From the NCBI GenBank assembly GCA_016875795.1, contig VGOU01000004.1, forward strand, positions 1 to 38,465: a stretch of DNA of 38,465 nucleotides, read 5' to 3'. The DNA is from Chloroflexota bacterium. Its GTDB lineage: Bacteria; Chloroflexota; Limnocylindria; P2-11E. Positions 23,625 to 32,015 of this stretch are shown piece after piece. Under the pieces are notes generated by a model. It made no database searches and was not told the DNA's origin. It saw only the letters and a list, made by a program, of their open reading frames with translations. Each line of letters starts with the position of its first letter. Positions within the stretch are counted from its first letter, which is position 1. The position numbers were made by a program, and so were the translations under genes.

Positions 23625-25424
23625 GTGTGCGGCGTGCTCGTCGTCGTCGCGAAGCGCGGCAGCCTGGACGCCGGTGCCTGCCGGCGCGCCCTTTCGGGGA
23701 TGACCTGGCGCGGTCCGGACCTGTGCGTCTCGGAGGTGTTCGAGGACCGCGTCTTCATCGGCGAGACCATCCTCTCGGTCACGGGTGACCTCGATCCCGC
23801 GGACGATCAGCAGCGATCCCGCTCCGGCCGGCTGAGCATCGCCTTCAACGGCGAGATCTACGGGCACGCGGCGCTGGCCGCCCGACTTCTGCCGGACCGT
23901 CCCGACCTGCGTCGCCCGGACACCGTCGACACGCGCGTGCTCCTCGAGCTGCACGAGGCGCTCGAGCCGGACGCGGTGACGCGCGAGCTCGACGGGATGT
24001 ACGCGTACGCGCTGCTCGACCGGCGGAGCCGCCGCCTGCACGTCGCCCGGGACGTGCAGGGCGAGAAGTCGCTCTACGTGTACGAGGACGAGGACCTCAT
24101 CGTCGTCGCATCGGAGATCCCCGCGATCCGCACCCTGCGGCCCGTCCTCGCCATCGACGCGCAGACGCTCCGCGACTACTTCCACACCCGCCACCTGCTG
24201 CTCGGCGACCGCGCGGTGCAGCGCGGGATCCGGCAGGTCCATCCCGGCAGCGTCGAGTCGCTCGACCTCGACCGGCTGACCTGGAGGAGGATGGCCGCGC
24301 TATCGCCGTCGGACTGGATCGATCCGGGGCGCATGGAGGCGAACGCGTCGCGGTCCCCCGACGACCTCGCGGACGAGCTCGACGCGATCCTCGACCGTTG
24401 CGTCGTCGAGATGCTGCCGCGCGGCCGGCGCTACGCGGCCGTCGTGAGCGGCGGGATCGACTCGTCGCTCGTCGCGTCCTACGTCGTCCGTCGCGGCGAT
24501 CCGCAGCTCCTCATCGCCGTGAACCATCTCGGCAAGGACCGGCTGAGCTCCGAGCTCGGACCGTTCGAGCGGGCGCTCGGCCGCCCGATCCAGGTCCTGA
24601 ACGTGGACCGCGGGACCTACAGCGGCGAGATCGTTCGCTGCCAGCAGTTGTGCGCGAGCCCGCTGCCGTCGCACTCCTTCGTGCCGCAGGCGCTCCAGTC
24701 GGCCGCCGTGCGCGCGGCGGGCTGCCGCGTCCTGTTCGGGGGCGACGGCGGCGACGAGGTCTTCGGCGGCTACGACGCGTACCTCCGCCCGCCACCCGAG
24801 CCCGGGGACACGAGCCCGTCCCCCTACACCGCGTACGCGCCGTCGCAGCTGCCGTTCGACGACGACGATCCGTCGGCGCTCCGGTCGGAGCTCGCGACCG
24901 CGTGGCGCGAGGCGCTCGATGCCTACGCGCACGTGCGGCCCTTCGCGGCCCGGGTCGCCCTGGCGATGATGTACTGCGACCTCGTCCACCAGCTCCCGCT
25001 CGTCGGCATGCGCGGCGCCGACCTCATGTCGATGATGTGGAGCGTCGAGGTCCGCAGCGTCCTCGTCCGCCGTCCCGTGCTGGCGTTCGCGCTGAACCTG
25101 CCCCTCGCCGCGAAGGCCGACCCGTCGGCGCCGGACCCGCTCCGGCGGACGAAAACGCTCCTCAAGAAGGTGTTCGAGCGCCACTACGGCCGCGACCTGA
25201 TCCTCGAGAAGCAGGGCTTCGCCGGCTTCCCGAACGAGTCCGCCGCGTACCTCGGCGACCGGACCGACTTCCTCGCGCACGACGTGCTCGGCGTACCGAG
25301 TGCGGCGCGCTCGCAGGCGCTCGGGCGCGACGTGGCGTGGAAGCTCGCGAACGTCGAGTTCTTCCTCCGGAACACCGCCGACGCCGTCACGCCGCGCGCG
25401 GTCCTCAGCGACACCGTACGGTGA
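23625..25424 (+). CDS. Asparagine synthase-type glutamine amidotransferase (AsnB-like)
   Basis: This is a 599-residue two-domain protein. After removal of the initiator, Cys2 (MCGVLVVV) would be the glutaminase nucleophile; IAFNGEIYGHAAL and RDVQGEKSLYVYEDE belong to that N-terminal domain. The synthetase domain has the PP-loop VVSGGIDSSLVASY and GGDGGDEVFGGYDAY. The GTG at 23625 places Cys at position 2 as required. Homologues in surface-polymer loci amidate carboxyl groups of sugar acids or peptides, so amidation of a uronic or nonulosonic acid is possible. It lies two bases after the epimerase stop. A second, partial AsnB of different sequence is at the window end. Confidence 0.88.
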   Translation: MCGVLVVVAKRGSLDAGACRRALSGMTWRGPDLCVSEVFEDRVFIGETILSVTGDLDPADDQQRSRSGRLSIAFNGEIYGHAALAARLLPDRPDLRRPDTVDTRVLLELHEALEPDAVTRELDGMYAYALLDRRSRRLHVARDVQGEKSLYVYEDEDLIVVASEIPAIRTLRPVLAIDAQTLRDYFHTRHLLLGDRAVQRGIRQVHPGSVESLDLDRLTWRRMAALSPSDWIDPGRMEANASRSPDDLADELDAILDRCVVEMLPRGRRYAAVVSGGIDSSLVASYVVRRGDPQLLIAVNHLGKDRLSSELGPFERALGRPIQVLNVDRGTYSGEIVRCQQLCASPLPSHSFVPQALQSAAVRAAGCRVLFGGDGGDEVFGGYDAYLRPPPEPGDTSPSPYTAYAPSQLPFDDDDPSALRSELATAWREALDAYAHVRPFAARVALAMMYCDLVHQLPLVGMRGADLMSMMWSVEVRSVLVRRPVLAFALNLPLAAKADPSAPDPLRRTKTLLKKVFERHYGRDLILEKQGFAGFPNESAAYLGDRTDFLAHDVLGVPSAARSQALGRDVAWKLANVEFFLRNTADAVTPRAVLSDTVR

Positions 25425-25440
25425 CGCCGCTCATGGTCGC

Positions 25441-26622
25441 GTGGTGACGGGCCTCCTCGGCGCGGTGCTCCGCGCCCGCCGCGAGGGCCGCCTCGGGGCC
25501 GCCCTGCGCGCGCGCGCGGCGGTCGCGCTCGCCGCGGCGCGCTACACGGTCCACGATCCCGCGGCGCGTCGCGTGAGGCTCGACGCGCCCTCGTACGTCC
25601 AGCCATCCGATGACCCCGCCGAGCGGCGCATCGTGGAGCGCATCTTCGCGGCGTTCCGTCGCATGAAGGCGGATCAGCGCTCCGCGCCGGCGGTCTACCT
25701 GCCGGCCCCGCAGTGGCAGCGCCAGCTCGACGAGGCGTACGAGCCGTTCGGCCGGGCGCTGGCCCGGGACGACATCGCTCCGTTCCACTTCTTCCTGGCG
25801 AACTTCGGCGCGTGGGAGCGCTACACCGGTGTCGAGTCGACGACGCTCATCCGCGAGGCGGCGCGGTCGCGGGCGCGGCGCCTCCAGGTGACGAACGAGA
25901 CCTTCCTGCAGGCGCTCGAGCTCTGGCGCTGGCTGCGCGGGCCCGACGCCGACGTTCGACGGCTGAGCTACCCGCGCTTCGGCAACCAGGCCGGTGCTCA
26001 CATCGACGGCACGTTCGTGGGCCCGGGCTCCTTCTTCAACGACGTCTACGGCTCGCTCCTGGCGGGGCTGGTGTCCGATCGCGAGCGTCCCGTCGTCGCC
26101 GACCTCGGCGCCGGCTACGGCAAGCTCGCGTACTTCATCCTCCGGGACCTCCGCCGCTGGACCTTCATCGACCTCGATCTGCCCGAGACGCTCTGCCTCG
26201 CCGCGTACTACCTGATGAAGGCCTGGCCGGACCGGGCCGCGGTCCTGTACGGCGAAGCGGGGGACAGCGAGCCGAGCGCGCACGACCTCGTGTTCCTGCC
26301 GGCGTACGCGATCGACCGCATCCCCGACCGCGCGGTGGACCTCTTCGTGAACAAGAACAGCCTGGGCGAGATGACGGCCGACGCCGCGCGGGTCTTCGTC
26401 GGGCACATCGCCCGCACCACGCGCTGGTTCTTCCACCTGAACCACGACGTGCTGCGCAACCGCTACTCGGACGGGTCGAGCGGGCTCCTGGGACGCGAGT
26501 ACCCGGTGCCGGCCGACCGGTTCCGCCTGCTCATGCGATACCCGGACCTCGGTCATCTCGCGCGCGGAGGTCGCATCGACACCGGGAACGACATCTTCAT
26601 GTACCTGTACGAGCGGCGGTGA
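25441..26622 (+). CDS. Putative sugar O-methyltransferase
   Basis: This is a 393-residue protein with an N-terminal helical part and a Rossmann SAM-binding core: VVADLGAGYGKLAYFIL (motif I), FIDLDLPETLCLAAYYLM (motif II), LFVNKNSLGEM and FFHLNHDV later. The core resembles the putative sugar O-methyltransferases seen in bacterial surface-glycan loci. Two adjacent GTG codons (25441, 25444) are possible starts, 16-19 bases after the AsnB stop. It is coupled to the next gene by GTGA at 26619. The substrate is inferred from context only. Confidence 0.72.
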   Translation: MVTGLLGAVLRARREGRLGAALRARAAVALAAARYTVHDPAARRVRLDAPSYVQPSDDPAERRIVERIFAAFRRMKADQRSAPAVYLPAPQWQRQLDEAYEPFGRALARDDIAPFHFFLANFGAWERYTGVESTTLIREAARSRARRLQVTNETFLQALELWRWLRGPDADVRRLSYPRFGNQAGAHIDGTFVGPGSFFNDVYGSLLAGLVSDRERPVVADLGAGYGKLAYFILRDLRRWTFIDLDLPETLCLAAYYLMKAWPDRAAVLYGEAGDSEPSAHDLVFLPAYAIDRIPDRAVDLFVNKNSLGEMTADAARVFVGHIARTTRWFFHLNHDVLRNRYSDGSSGLLGREYPVPADRFRLLMRYPDLGHLARGGRIDTGNDIFMYLYERR

Positions 26623-28355
26623 GCCTTCGCCTCGTCGATCGCCTCCCTCCGGGGGGCGGCAGATTCGCGCGGTACGAGGGTCATGACACGCAGCCCGGCT
26701 GGGAGCCCGTCGACCTCGCACCGATCATCGCCCGCCGCCGCTCGGAGTGGCTCGAGGAGCTGGACGCCTGGCACCACGAGGTCTCGGCTTCCGCGTCGCG
26801 GTCGCCCGCCTGGTGGCTCTCGCCGGGCTCGCGCCTGGCGGCCTGGTATCCGGTGGATCTCAAGCCTCTCTTCTTCGTGCTCGCATCGCTCGAGGCCGCG
26901 GACGCCACTCCGGGGACGCTGCACCTCGTGGGATGTCCTCCCGCAGCTTCGGCGCTCGCGCGCGAGTGGGGTGCCGCCGGGGCGGCACCGGCCCCTCCGC
27001 GCGCCCCGACGGGTGGAGCGCCGCTTCGGGGCGTGATCGCGCAGGCCCGGCGCGGCCTGCGCGGCCGTGCCCGGCGCCCTGAACGCGCCCGGGTCGTCGT
27101 CTTCTCGCTCGCGCTCGACGCGCGGATCCTCGCCACGGAGGACGACCACTACTTCGGCGGCATGCTCGACGCCCTCGGCGACGATGTCGCATGGATCTAT
27201 TACCCCGACCGCATCCACGACCTCGGCCGCCTGCGCGCGCTGCTGCGATCGACGGGCCGCCGCATCCGCTTCTACTTCGAGTGGCTGGGTCCGCGCGAGA
27301 TCCTCCTCCTGCTGCGCGACGCCGCCCGCGCCGAGCGCGCGCTCGCGGCTATCGCGCGCGGACTCCCGGCCCTCCGGATCGCCGGGCGGTCGAGCTCGGG
27401 CTTCGCCGTCGCGTTCGGCCGCGAGGTCGTCACGGCCGCGCTCCCGGTGAGCGAGATCGCCACGCTGCACGCGCTCCGCCGCGCCTTCGCGGAGCTGCGT
27501 CCGGAGAGCGTCCTCTACCCGTACGAGGAGAAGGGCTTCGAGCGCGCGGTCCTGCTCGCGAAGGACGCGGCCGCGCCCTCCGCTCGCGCCGTGGCGTTCG
27601 CGCACGCCGTCTACAACGACGGCCACGTCTATGCCCGGACGCGGCGGCTGCCCCAGCCCCCGCGCGCCGACGTCCTCGCGGTGACCGGGGAGGCGGCGCG
27701 GGAGTGGTTCGTCGGGACCGCGGGCATGTCGCCCGAGCGCGTCGTGGTGATGGGGAGCCCGCGCTTCCGGCCGGCCCGACCGCTTCCGCCCTCACCCCAT
27801 CGCCGCGCGCGACTGCGGGTCCTCTTCGTCGTCGGATACGGCCACGAGCCCGGGGTCCTTGCCTCGTACGCCGCGGCCCGCCCCGCCCTCTTCGACGGCT
27901 GCGAGATCATGGTGCGCCGCTACCCGTATGCCTGGCCGCGCCAGGACGACGGCATCGCGCGTCTCCGTTCCCTCGCGCCGCGGCTGGTCGTCGACGGCGG
28001 CGCGCTCGATGACCAGATCGCGTGGAGCGACGTCGTGCTCTTCGACTCGACGTCCGCCGGTGTCCACGCGATGGTGCGTGGCCGCGCCGCGGTGAGCGTC
28101 GCCCTGCCCGACCCGTTCACCGCGGATCTCGCGCGCGGGAAGGGCGACCTTCCGGGCCTCATCAGGTGCGGCGATGGCCACGCGCTCGCCGCGGCCCTCG
28201 CGCGGCTGCGCGAGATGGACGACGAGTCGTATCTCGAGCTCGAGCGGGCACAGATGCGCTCGGCCGCGCGGATCTACGGCCCGACGGATGCCGCACGGCT
28301 GAGGACGCTCCTGCTCCCCGGCGGCGGGAGCGAGCGATCCTCGCCCGTATCCTGA
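26619..28355 (+). CDS. Large GT-B-like surface carbohydrate biosynthesis protein
   Basis: This is a soluble 578-residue protein. YPYEEKGFERAVLLA, VFAHAVYNDGHVYARTR, ADVLAVTGEAAREWF and the C-terminal DVVLFDSTSAGVHAMVRGRA resemble GT-B capsule or CDP-glycerol-type transferases; the last motif is the S-T-S-x-x-x-x-A nucleotide-sugar pocket of that class. The N-terminal third is unassigned. It is the second protein of this general design here (see the minus-strand gene at 17099), but the two show little direct similarity outside the C-terminal motif. Donor and acceptor unknown. GTG 26619 overlaps the upstream stop. Confidence 0.65.
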   Translation: MSLRLVDRLPPGGGRFARYEGHDTQPGWEPVDLAPIIARRRSEWLEELDAWHHEVSASASRSPAWWLSPGSRLAAWYPVDLKPLFFVLASLEAADATPGTLHLVGCPPAASALAREWGAAGAAPAPPRAPTGGAPLRGVIAQARRGLRGRARRPERARVVVFSLALDARILATEDDHYFGGMLDALGDDVAWIYYPDRIHDLGRLRALLRSTGRRIRFYFEWLGPREILLLLRDAARAERALAAIARGLPALRIAGRSSSGFAVAFGREVVTAALPVSEIATLHALRRAFAELRPESVLYPYEEKGFERAVLLAKDAAAPSARAVAFAHAVYNDGHVYARTRRLPQPPRADVLAVTGEAAREWFVGTAGMSPERVVVMGSPRFRPARPLPPSPHRRARLRVLFVVGYGHEPGVLASYAAARPALFDGCEIMVRRYPYAWPRQDDGIARLRSLAPRLVVDGGALDDQIAWSDVVLFDSTSAGVHAMVRGRAAVSVALPDPFTADLARGKGDLPGLIRCGDGHALAAALARLREMDDESYLELERAQMRSAARIYGPTDAARLRTLLLPGGGSERSSPVS

Positions 28356-28359
28356 GGAC

Positions 28360-29382
28360 GTGGATCCGACCGATCCCCGGAGCGCAGCGCTCGCGTATCT
28401 CTCCGACGTCCGGACGACCCTCGACGGGGTGGACGCCGACGCGATCGAGCGTTTCGTGGGATTCCTCCGCGCGATCGATGCCGCGGGCGGCACGGTGCAC
28501 GCGGTCGGCGACGGCGGGTCGGCGGCGCTCGCCGAGCACCTCGCGTGCGACCTCGCGAAGATCCGCGGCCTCGGCCGCGGCCCCGACGTCCGCTCCCTCG
28601 TCGAGAACCCGGCGCTCCTCACCATGCTCGCGAACGATCACGGCTTCGAGGAGGTCTTCGCGCGGCAGGTGGTCACATCCGTGCGCGCCGGCGACGGCCT
28701 GCTCCTCATCTCGGGGAGCGGCAGGAGCCCGAATCTCCTGCGGGCGGCCGAAGAGGCGCGCGCCCGCGCCATCCGGTCGTTCGCGCTGCTCGGCTTCGGC
28801 GACGGCGGGCCGCTCGCGTCGCTCGTGGACGACGCCCTGGTCGTCCGGAGCGACGACTACCGGGTGATCGAGGACGTCCATCACTCGGTCGGGCACGCCG
28901 CGGCCGCCGCGCTCGCCGTCGCCACCGCCCCCCGCGCGATGGCCGTGGTCATCCCGCGCGAGGTCGTCTTCACTGAGGGCCCGGATGCGGGTGCCGGCGG
29001 CTGGCGGCCGGGAGCGCGAGAAGCGCTCGCGCGGCTGCGCGGGGCGGGCTGGAAGGTCGCCGTGATCGACGACGGCACGTCGGGCGGGGCGGGCCCGGTG
29101 GATGGCGACGGCACGATCGATCTCGTCGTCGAGTGCACGCACGGCACCGGCGCGTCGTGTCGCTGCCGCCGCCCGGCGACCGGCCTCCTCGACCGCGCGG
29201 CCGCCGGCCTGGGACTGCGCCCGCACGACTGCGTCGTGATCGGCGGGGCACCGGCCGACGCGGTCCTCGGCCAGCGGGCGGGAGCGCGCACGATCCTCAT
29301 CGGGCAGGCGCCGAGCGGGGACGAGGGCGGCGGCATCGACCTCGGTGCCGCGGTGGCCGCGCTCCTCCGAACGACCCGCTGA
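28360..29382 (+). CDS. GmhA-like SIS isomerase fused to a degenerate GmhB-like HAD domain
   Basis: This is a 340-residue fusion. Residues 1 to about 190 are a SIS domain like sedoheptulose-7-phosphate isomerase: VHAVGDGGSAALAEHLACDL, LISGSGRSPNLLRAAEEA and the IEDVHHSVGHAA histidines. Residues from about 193 align with D,D-heptose-1,7-bisphosphate phosphatase, keeping the Zn ligands C259, H261, C267 and C269 and the RRP segment. However, the nucleophile motif DRDG is replaced by P199-R200-E201 and the MVGD aspartate by G296. The phosphatase half is therefore unlikely to be catalytic and may be structural or regulatory. GTG 28360 follows GAGGA. No heptose kinase gene is visible in the window. 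Confidence 0.72.
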   Translation: MDPTDPRSAALAYLSDVRTTLDGVDADAIERFVGFLRAIDAAGGTVHAVGDGGSAALAEHLACDLAKIRGLGRGPDVRSLVENPALLTMLANDHGFEEVFARQVVTSVRAGDGLLLISGSGRSPNLLRAAEEARARAIRSFALLGFGDGGPLASLVDDALVVRSDDYRVIEDVHHSVGHAAAAALAVATAPRAMAVVIPREVVFTEGPDAGAGGWRPGAREALARLRGAGWKVAVIDDGTSGGAGPVDGDGTIDLVVECTHGTGASCRCRRPATGLLDRAAAGLGLRPHDCVVIGGAPADAVLGQRAGARTILIGQAPSGDEGGGIDLGAAVAALLRTTR

Positions 29383-30266
29383 TCCGCGACACGCCCCGCG
29401 TCACCGTCGTCATCCCCGCGTACAACGTCGCGCGCTGGATCGAGGCCGCCGTACGCAGCGTCCTCGCGCAGACGTACCGGGACCTCGAGGTCATCGTCGT
29501 CGATGACGGGTCGACCGACGGGACCGCCGAGGTCCTCGCCGGGCTCGCCGAGGGCGTCACCGTCATCCGCCAGACGAATCGCGGCGTGTCCGCGGCCCGG
29601 AACGCCGGCGCCGCGGCCGGGCGGGGGCCGGTCGTGGCGTTCCTCGACGGCGACGACGAGTGGCTGCCGAGGAAGCTCGAGGTCCAGATGGCAAGGCTCG
29701 AGCGCGCGCCCGACGCCGTCGCCTCCTTCGTCGGGTCGTTCGGGGTCGAGGAGACGACGGGCCGCCGCCGCGAGATCCGCTACCGGATGGAGCGCGACAT
29801 GGTGCGAGGGCTCGCGTTCGGTCCGATCGTCGGGAACGCGTCGTCGGTGGCCGTCCGGCGACCGGTGTTCGAGGCGGCCGGGGGCTTCGACCCGCTCCTC
29901 AGCCAGAGCGCCGACTGGGACATGTGGCTCCGGCTCGCGACGCACGGCCCGCTCGTCTACGACGACACGCCCCTCGTGCGGATCCGCATGCGCCCGAGGA
30001 GCATGAGCTCGGATGTCGCGCTCCTCGAGCGCGACACGCTCCGGGTGCTCGCGAAGTTCTTCGATTCGCCCGCCGGCCGCGAGCGTCGGGACATCCGGGC
30101 GAGGGTGCGCGCCTCCCACTACCTCACGCTCGGCGCGTCCTTCAGCTCCGGCGGCCGCTTCCGCCGCGCAGTGGGCTACGTCCTGCGGGCCCTCTGGACG
30201 TATCCGCCTTCGGTGGCCCGGGTCGCGGCCTATCCGCTGCGGCGCCTCCTCCGCCGCTCAGGCTGA
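29379..30266 (+). CDS. Family 2 glycosyltransferase, probable CTG start
   Basis: This is an inverting GT-A enzyme of 295 residues. VTVVIPAYNVARWIEAAVRS, VIVVDDGSTDGTAEV, QTNRGVSAARNAG, AFLDGDDEWLPRKL (metal-binding DxD-like) and ADWDMWLRLA are all standard GT2 elements. No ATG, GTG or TTG occurs in frame close to the first beta strand; the nearest upstream ones would add about 80 arginine-rich residues antagonistic to any fold. CTG 29379 overlaps the preceding stop as CTGA and places the domain six residues later, as is normal. It ends nine bases inside the convergent kinase-like gene. Acceptor and donor are unknown. Confidence 0.87.
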   Translation: MIRDTPRVTVVIPAYNVARWIEAAVRSVLAQTYRDLEVIVVDDGSTDGTAEVLAGLAEGVTVIRQTNRGVSAARNAGAAAGRGPVVAFLDGDDEWLPRKLEVQMARLERAPDAVASFVGSFGVEETTGRRREIRYRMERDMVRGLAFGPIVGNASSVAVRRPVFEAAGGFDPLLSQSADWDMWLRLATHGPLVYDDTPLVRIRMRPRSMSSDVALLERDTLRVLAKFFDSPAGRERRDIRARVRASHYLTLGASFSSGGRFRRAVGYVLRALWTYPPSVARVAAYPLRRLLRRSG

Positions 30267-31262
30267 GAAGAGCGCGTCGATCTCGCGGGGGCCGACGAGA
30301 TGCTTGCGAACGTCGCGATCCCACTCCCGCGTCCCCTCGAGGTAGTGCAGCCGCAGGACGACCGTAGCGCGCCGCGCGACCTCGATCCGCGCCGCACGAG
30401 CGAGCGCGCCCGGGTCGGACCGGCGGCTCGCGAGGGCGCGGACCTCGGCGGGGCTCATCCGACCCAGCGAGACGCCCTTGCGTCCGAGCTTGTAGAAGGC
30501 GAACCCGATCGCGATCTCGTCGCGGACCGCGCGAATGCCGGCGAGATCGAGGATCGCCGCCGGCCGTCCCGAGCGGAAGAGGACGTTGTGGGGGTGGAGA
30601 TCGAAGTGGTGGAGCGTCGTCGATCGGAGAGCCGCCGGATCGAGCGATCCGACGATCCGCTCGTGCAGAGGCAGGTGCTCCCGGACGAGAGCATCGAAGG
30701 CGTCCGCGGTCCCCTCCGAGATCCGCTGCTCGAGGATGGCCGAGACCTTCAGGAGGACGGCCCGCGGGTCCCAGTCGCGGTAGACCGAGAGCTGCGCCCC
30801 GGTCGGGTTGATGCCGCGCAGCGCCGGGCCGATCCCATAGAGCGCGGGGAGCAGCGCCTCGAGCTGCTCGCGGGTGCCGTCGAAGAACCCGCCGCTCACG
30901 TAGCGCTGGACGTACAGATAGGCGTGTCCGTCGTGGACCTCGCCGAATGGCCTCCCGTCACGGTCAGGGATGGGACGCTCGACGGGGATCCCCGCTGTCG
31001 CCAGCGCGGCCGTGACCTGCGCGATCGAGCGGACGTGATCGTCATCGGGGCCGCGCGGCAGGATCTTCACGAAGTGGTCGCCGACGCGGAAGCTCTGCGA
31101 GCCGATGCCCGGACCGCCCATCCGCTCGACCCGGGCGCCCGCCGCCACGAGGCCGGGATGCGTGGCGGCGACCGCGCTCAGGACCCGCTCGCTCGTCGCC
31201 CCGTCCACCGCGGAGGAGGCGGGCAGGTCGGAGGCGTGATCGTCGGTGAAGAAGAGCTCCAC
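30258..31262 (-). CDS. Aminoglycoside phosphotransferase (APH)-like kinase
   Basis: This is a 334-residue protein kinase-like fold protein. The nucleotide-binding lysine region is FVKILPRG, the catalytic loop is HHFDLHPHNVLF (HxDxxxxN) and the metal-binding Asp lies in AILDLAGI. Such proteins in glycan loci often phosphorylate a sugar or lipid and need not confer antibiotic resistance. GTG 31262 has GGGAG seven bases upstream on the minus strand. It converges with the GT2 gene with a nine-base overlap and diverges from the HD gene at 31355. Substrate unknown. Confidence 0.82.
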   Translation of the reverse strand: MELFFTDDHASDLPASSAVDGATSERVLSAVAATHPGLVAAGARVERMGGPGIGSQSFRVGDHFVKILPRGPDDDHVRSIAQVTAALATAGIPVERPIPDRDGRPFGEVHDGHAYLYVQRYVSGGFFDGTREQLEALLPALYGIGPALRGINPTGAQLSVYRDWDPRAVLLKVSAILEQRISEGTADAFDALVREHLPLHERIVGSLDPAALRSTTLHHFDLHPHNVLFRSGRPAAILDLAGIRAVRDEIAIGFAFYKLGRKGVSLGRMSPAEVRALASRRSDPGALARAARIEVARRATVVLRLHYLEGTREWDRDVRKHLVGPREIDALFSA

Positions 31263-31319
31263 TCGCGGACTCCCGAGGACCGTACTCTCGGCACCGGGCC
31301 GGCCCCCCGACCATGATGG

Positions 31320-31331
31320 CCGAACGTTCGG
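31320..31331. promoter_or_regulatory. Perfect 12-base palindrome between divergent genes
   Basis: CCGAACGTTCGG is exactly self-complementary and sits 23 bases before the GTG of the HD-domain gene in the 92-base gap to the divergent kinase gene. It may be an operator for a dimeric regulator; it could also be chance in GC-rich DNA. No further copies were seen by eye. Confidence 0.3.
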
Positions 31332-31354
31332 GGCCGGGCGGAGGATGACGCCGG

Positions 31355-32005
31355 GTGGACCTCACCGAGGCCGACCGCGAGCTGGTCCGCGAGGCCGTCC
31401 GGCGGAAGGAGCGGAGCCTCCGGGAGCCCGAGCGCGCGCTCGAGCGCGAGTTCCTGGACGAGGCGCGGCGCGTCCTCGGCGGCCGTGACGCTCTCGCCGG
31501 AAGGGCCGTGCGCTACCTCGCTGAGCGCCTCGCCACCGCGGGGTCGGCCGAAGGCCCGGGGTATCTCAAGCACGCCCTCCGCGTCGCGCTGCTGGCGCTG
31601 CGCTGGGATCCGCGGCCGGCGGCGGAGACCGCGGCGCTCGCCGTGCTGCACAACGTCCACGAGGTGACCGGCGCGGACGAGCCCGCTCTCCGGTCCGCCG
31701 GGTTCCCCGACCGCGTCGTCGCGGGCGTCGCCGCCCTGACGATCGACCGGGCCCGTTCGGAGGACAACGCCTATCTAGGCGGCTTCTACGCGGCCATCGA
31801 GCGTGCCGGTCATGACGCCGCGCTCGTGCGATGCGTCGACAAGCTCGACAACATCCTCGGCTACGACGCCTCCGGCCGCGACGCGGCGCGCGCCCGCTAC
31901 GTCGATCTCACCGAGAGGTTCGTGCTGCCGATCGCGGTCCGGACCTCCGCGCCCCTCGGCCGCGTGCTCGCGGCGGCGATCGCCGAGGCCCGCGCGGCGC
32001 CGTAG
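31355..32005 (+). CDS. HD-domain protein (SpoT/RelA hydrolase-like)
   Basis: This is a 216-residue all-helical protein. KHALRVALLAL (H73), ALAVLHNVHEV (H99-N100) and VRCVDKLDNILGYD match the metal site of SpoT-type HD hydrolases, with HN in place of the usual HD pair. Some members naturally carry HN, so this does not by itself mean loss of function. There is no synthetase or ACT domain, so it is a stand-alone small hydrolase candidate for a nucleotide. GTG 31355 follows GGAGG at 31340-31344; an ATG at 31345 is in another frame. It converges with the double-GNAT gene. Confidence 0.78.
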   Translation: MDLTEADRELVREAVRRKERSLREPERALEREFLDEARRVLGGRDALAGRAVRYLAERLATAGSAEGPGYLKHALRVALLALRWDPRPAAETAALAVLHNVHEVTGADEPALRSAGFPDRVVAGVAALTIDRARSEDNAYLGGFYAAIERAGHDAALVRCVDKLDNILGYDASGRDAARARYVDLTERFVLPIAVRTSAPLGRVLAAAIAEARAAP

Positions 32006-32015
32006 CGGCCCCGCC

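Noticed and set aside
30258-31262. Antibiotic resistance gene reading of the APH-like kinase
   Set aside because: Fold similarity only; glycan-locus context and no resistance neighbours make a metabolic kinase more likely.
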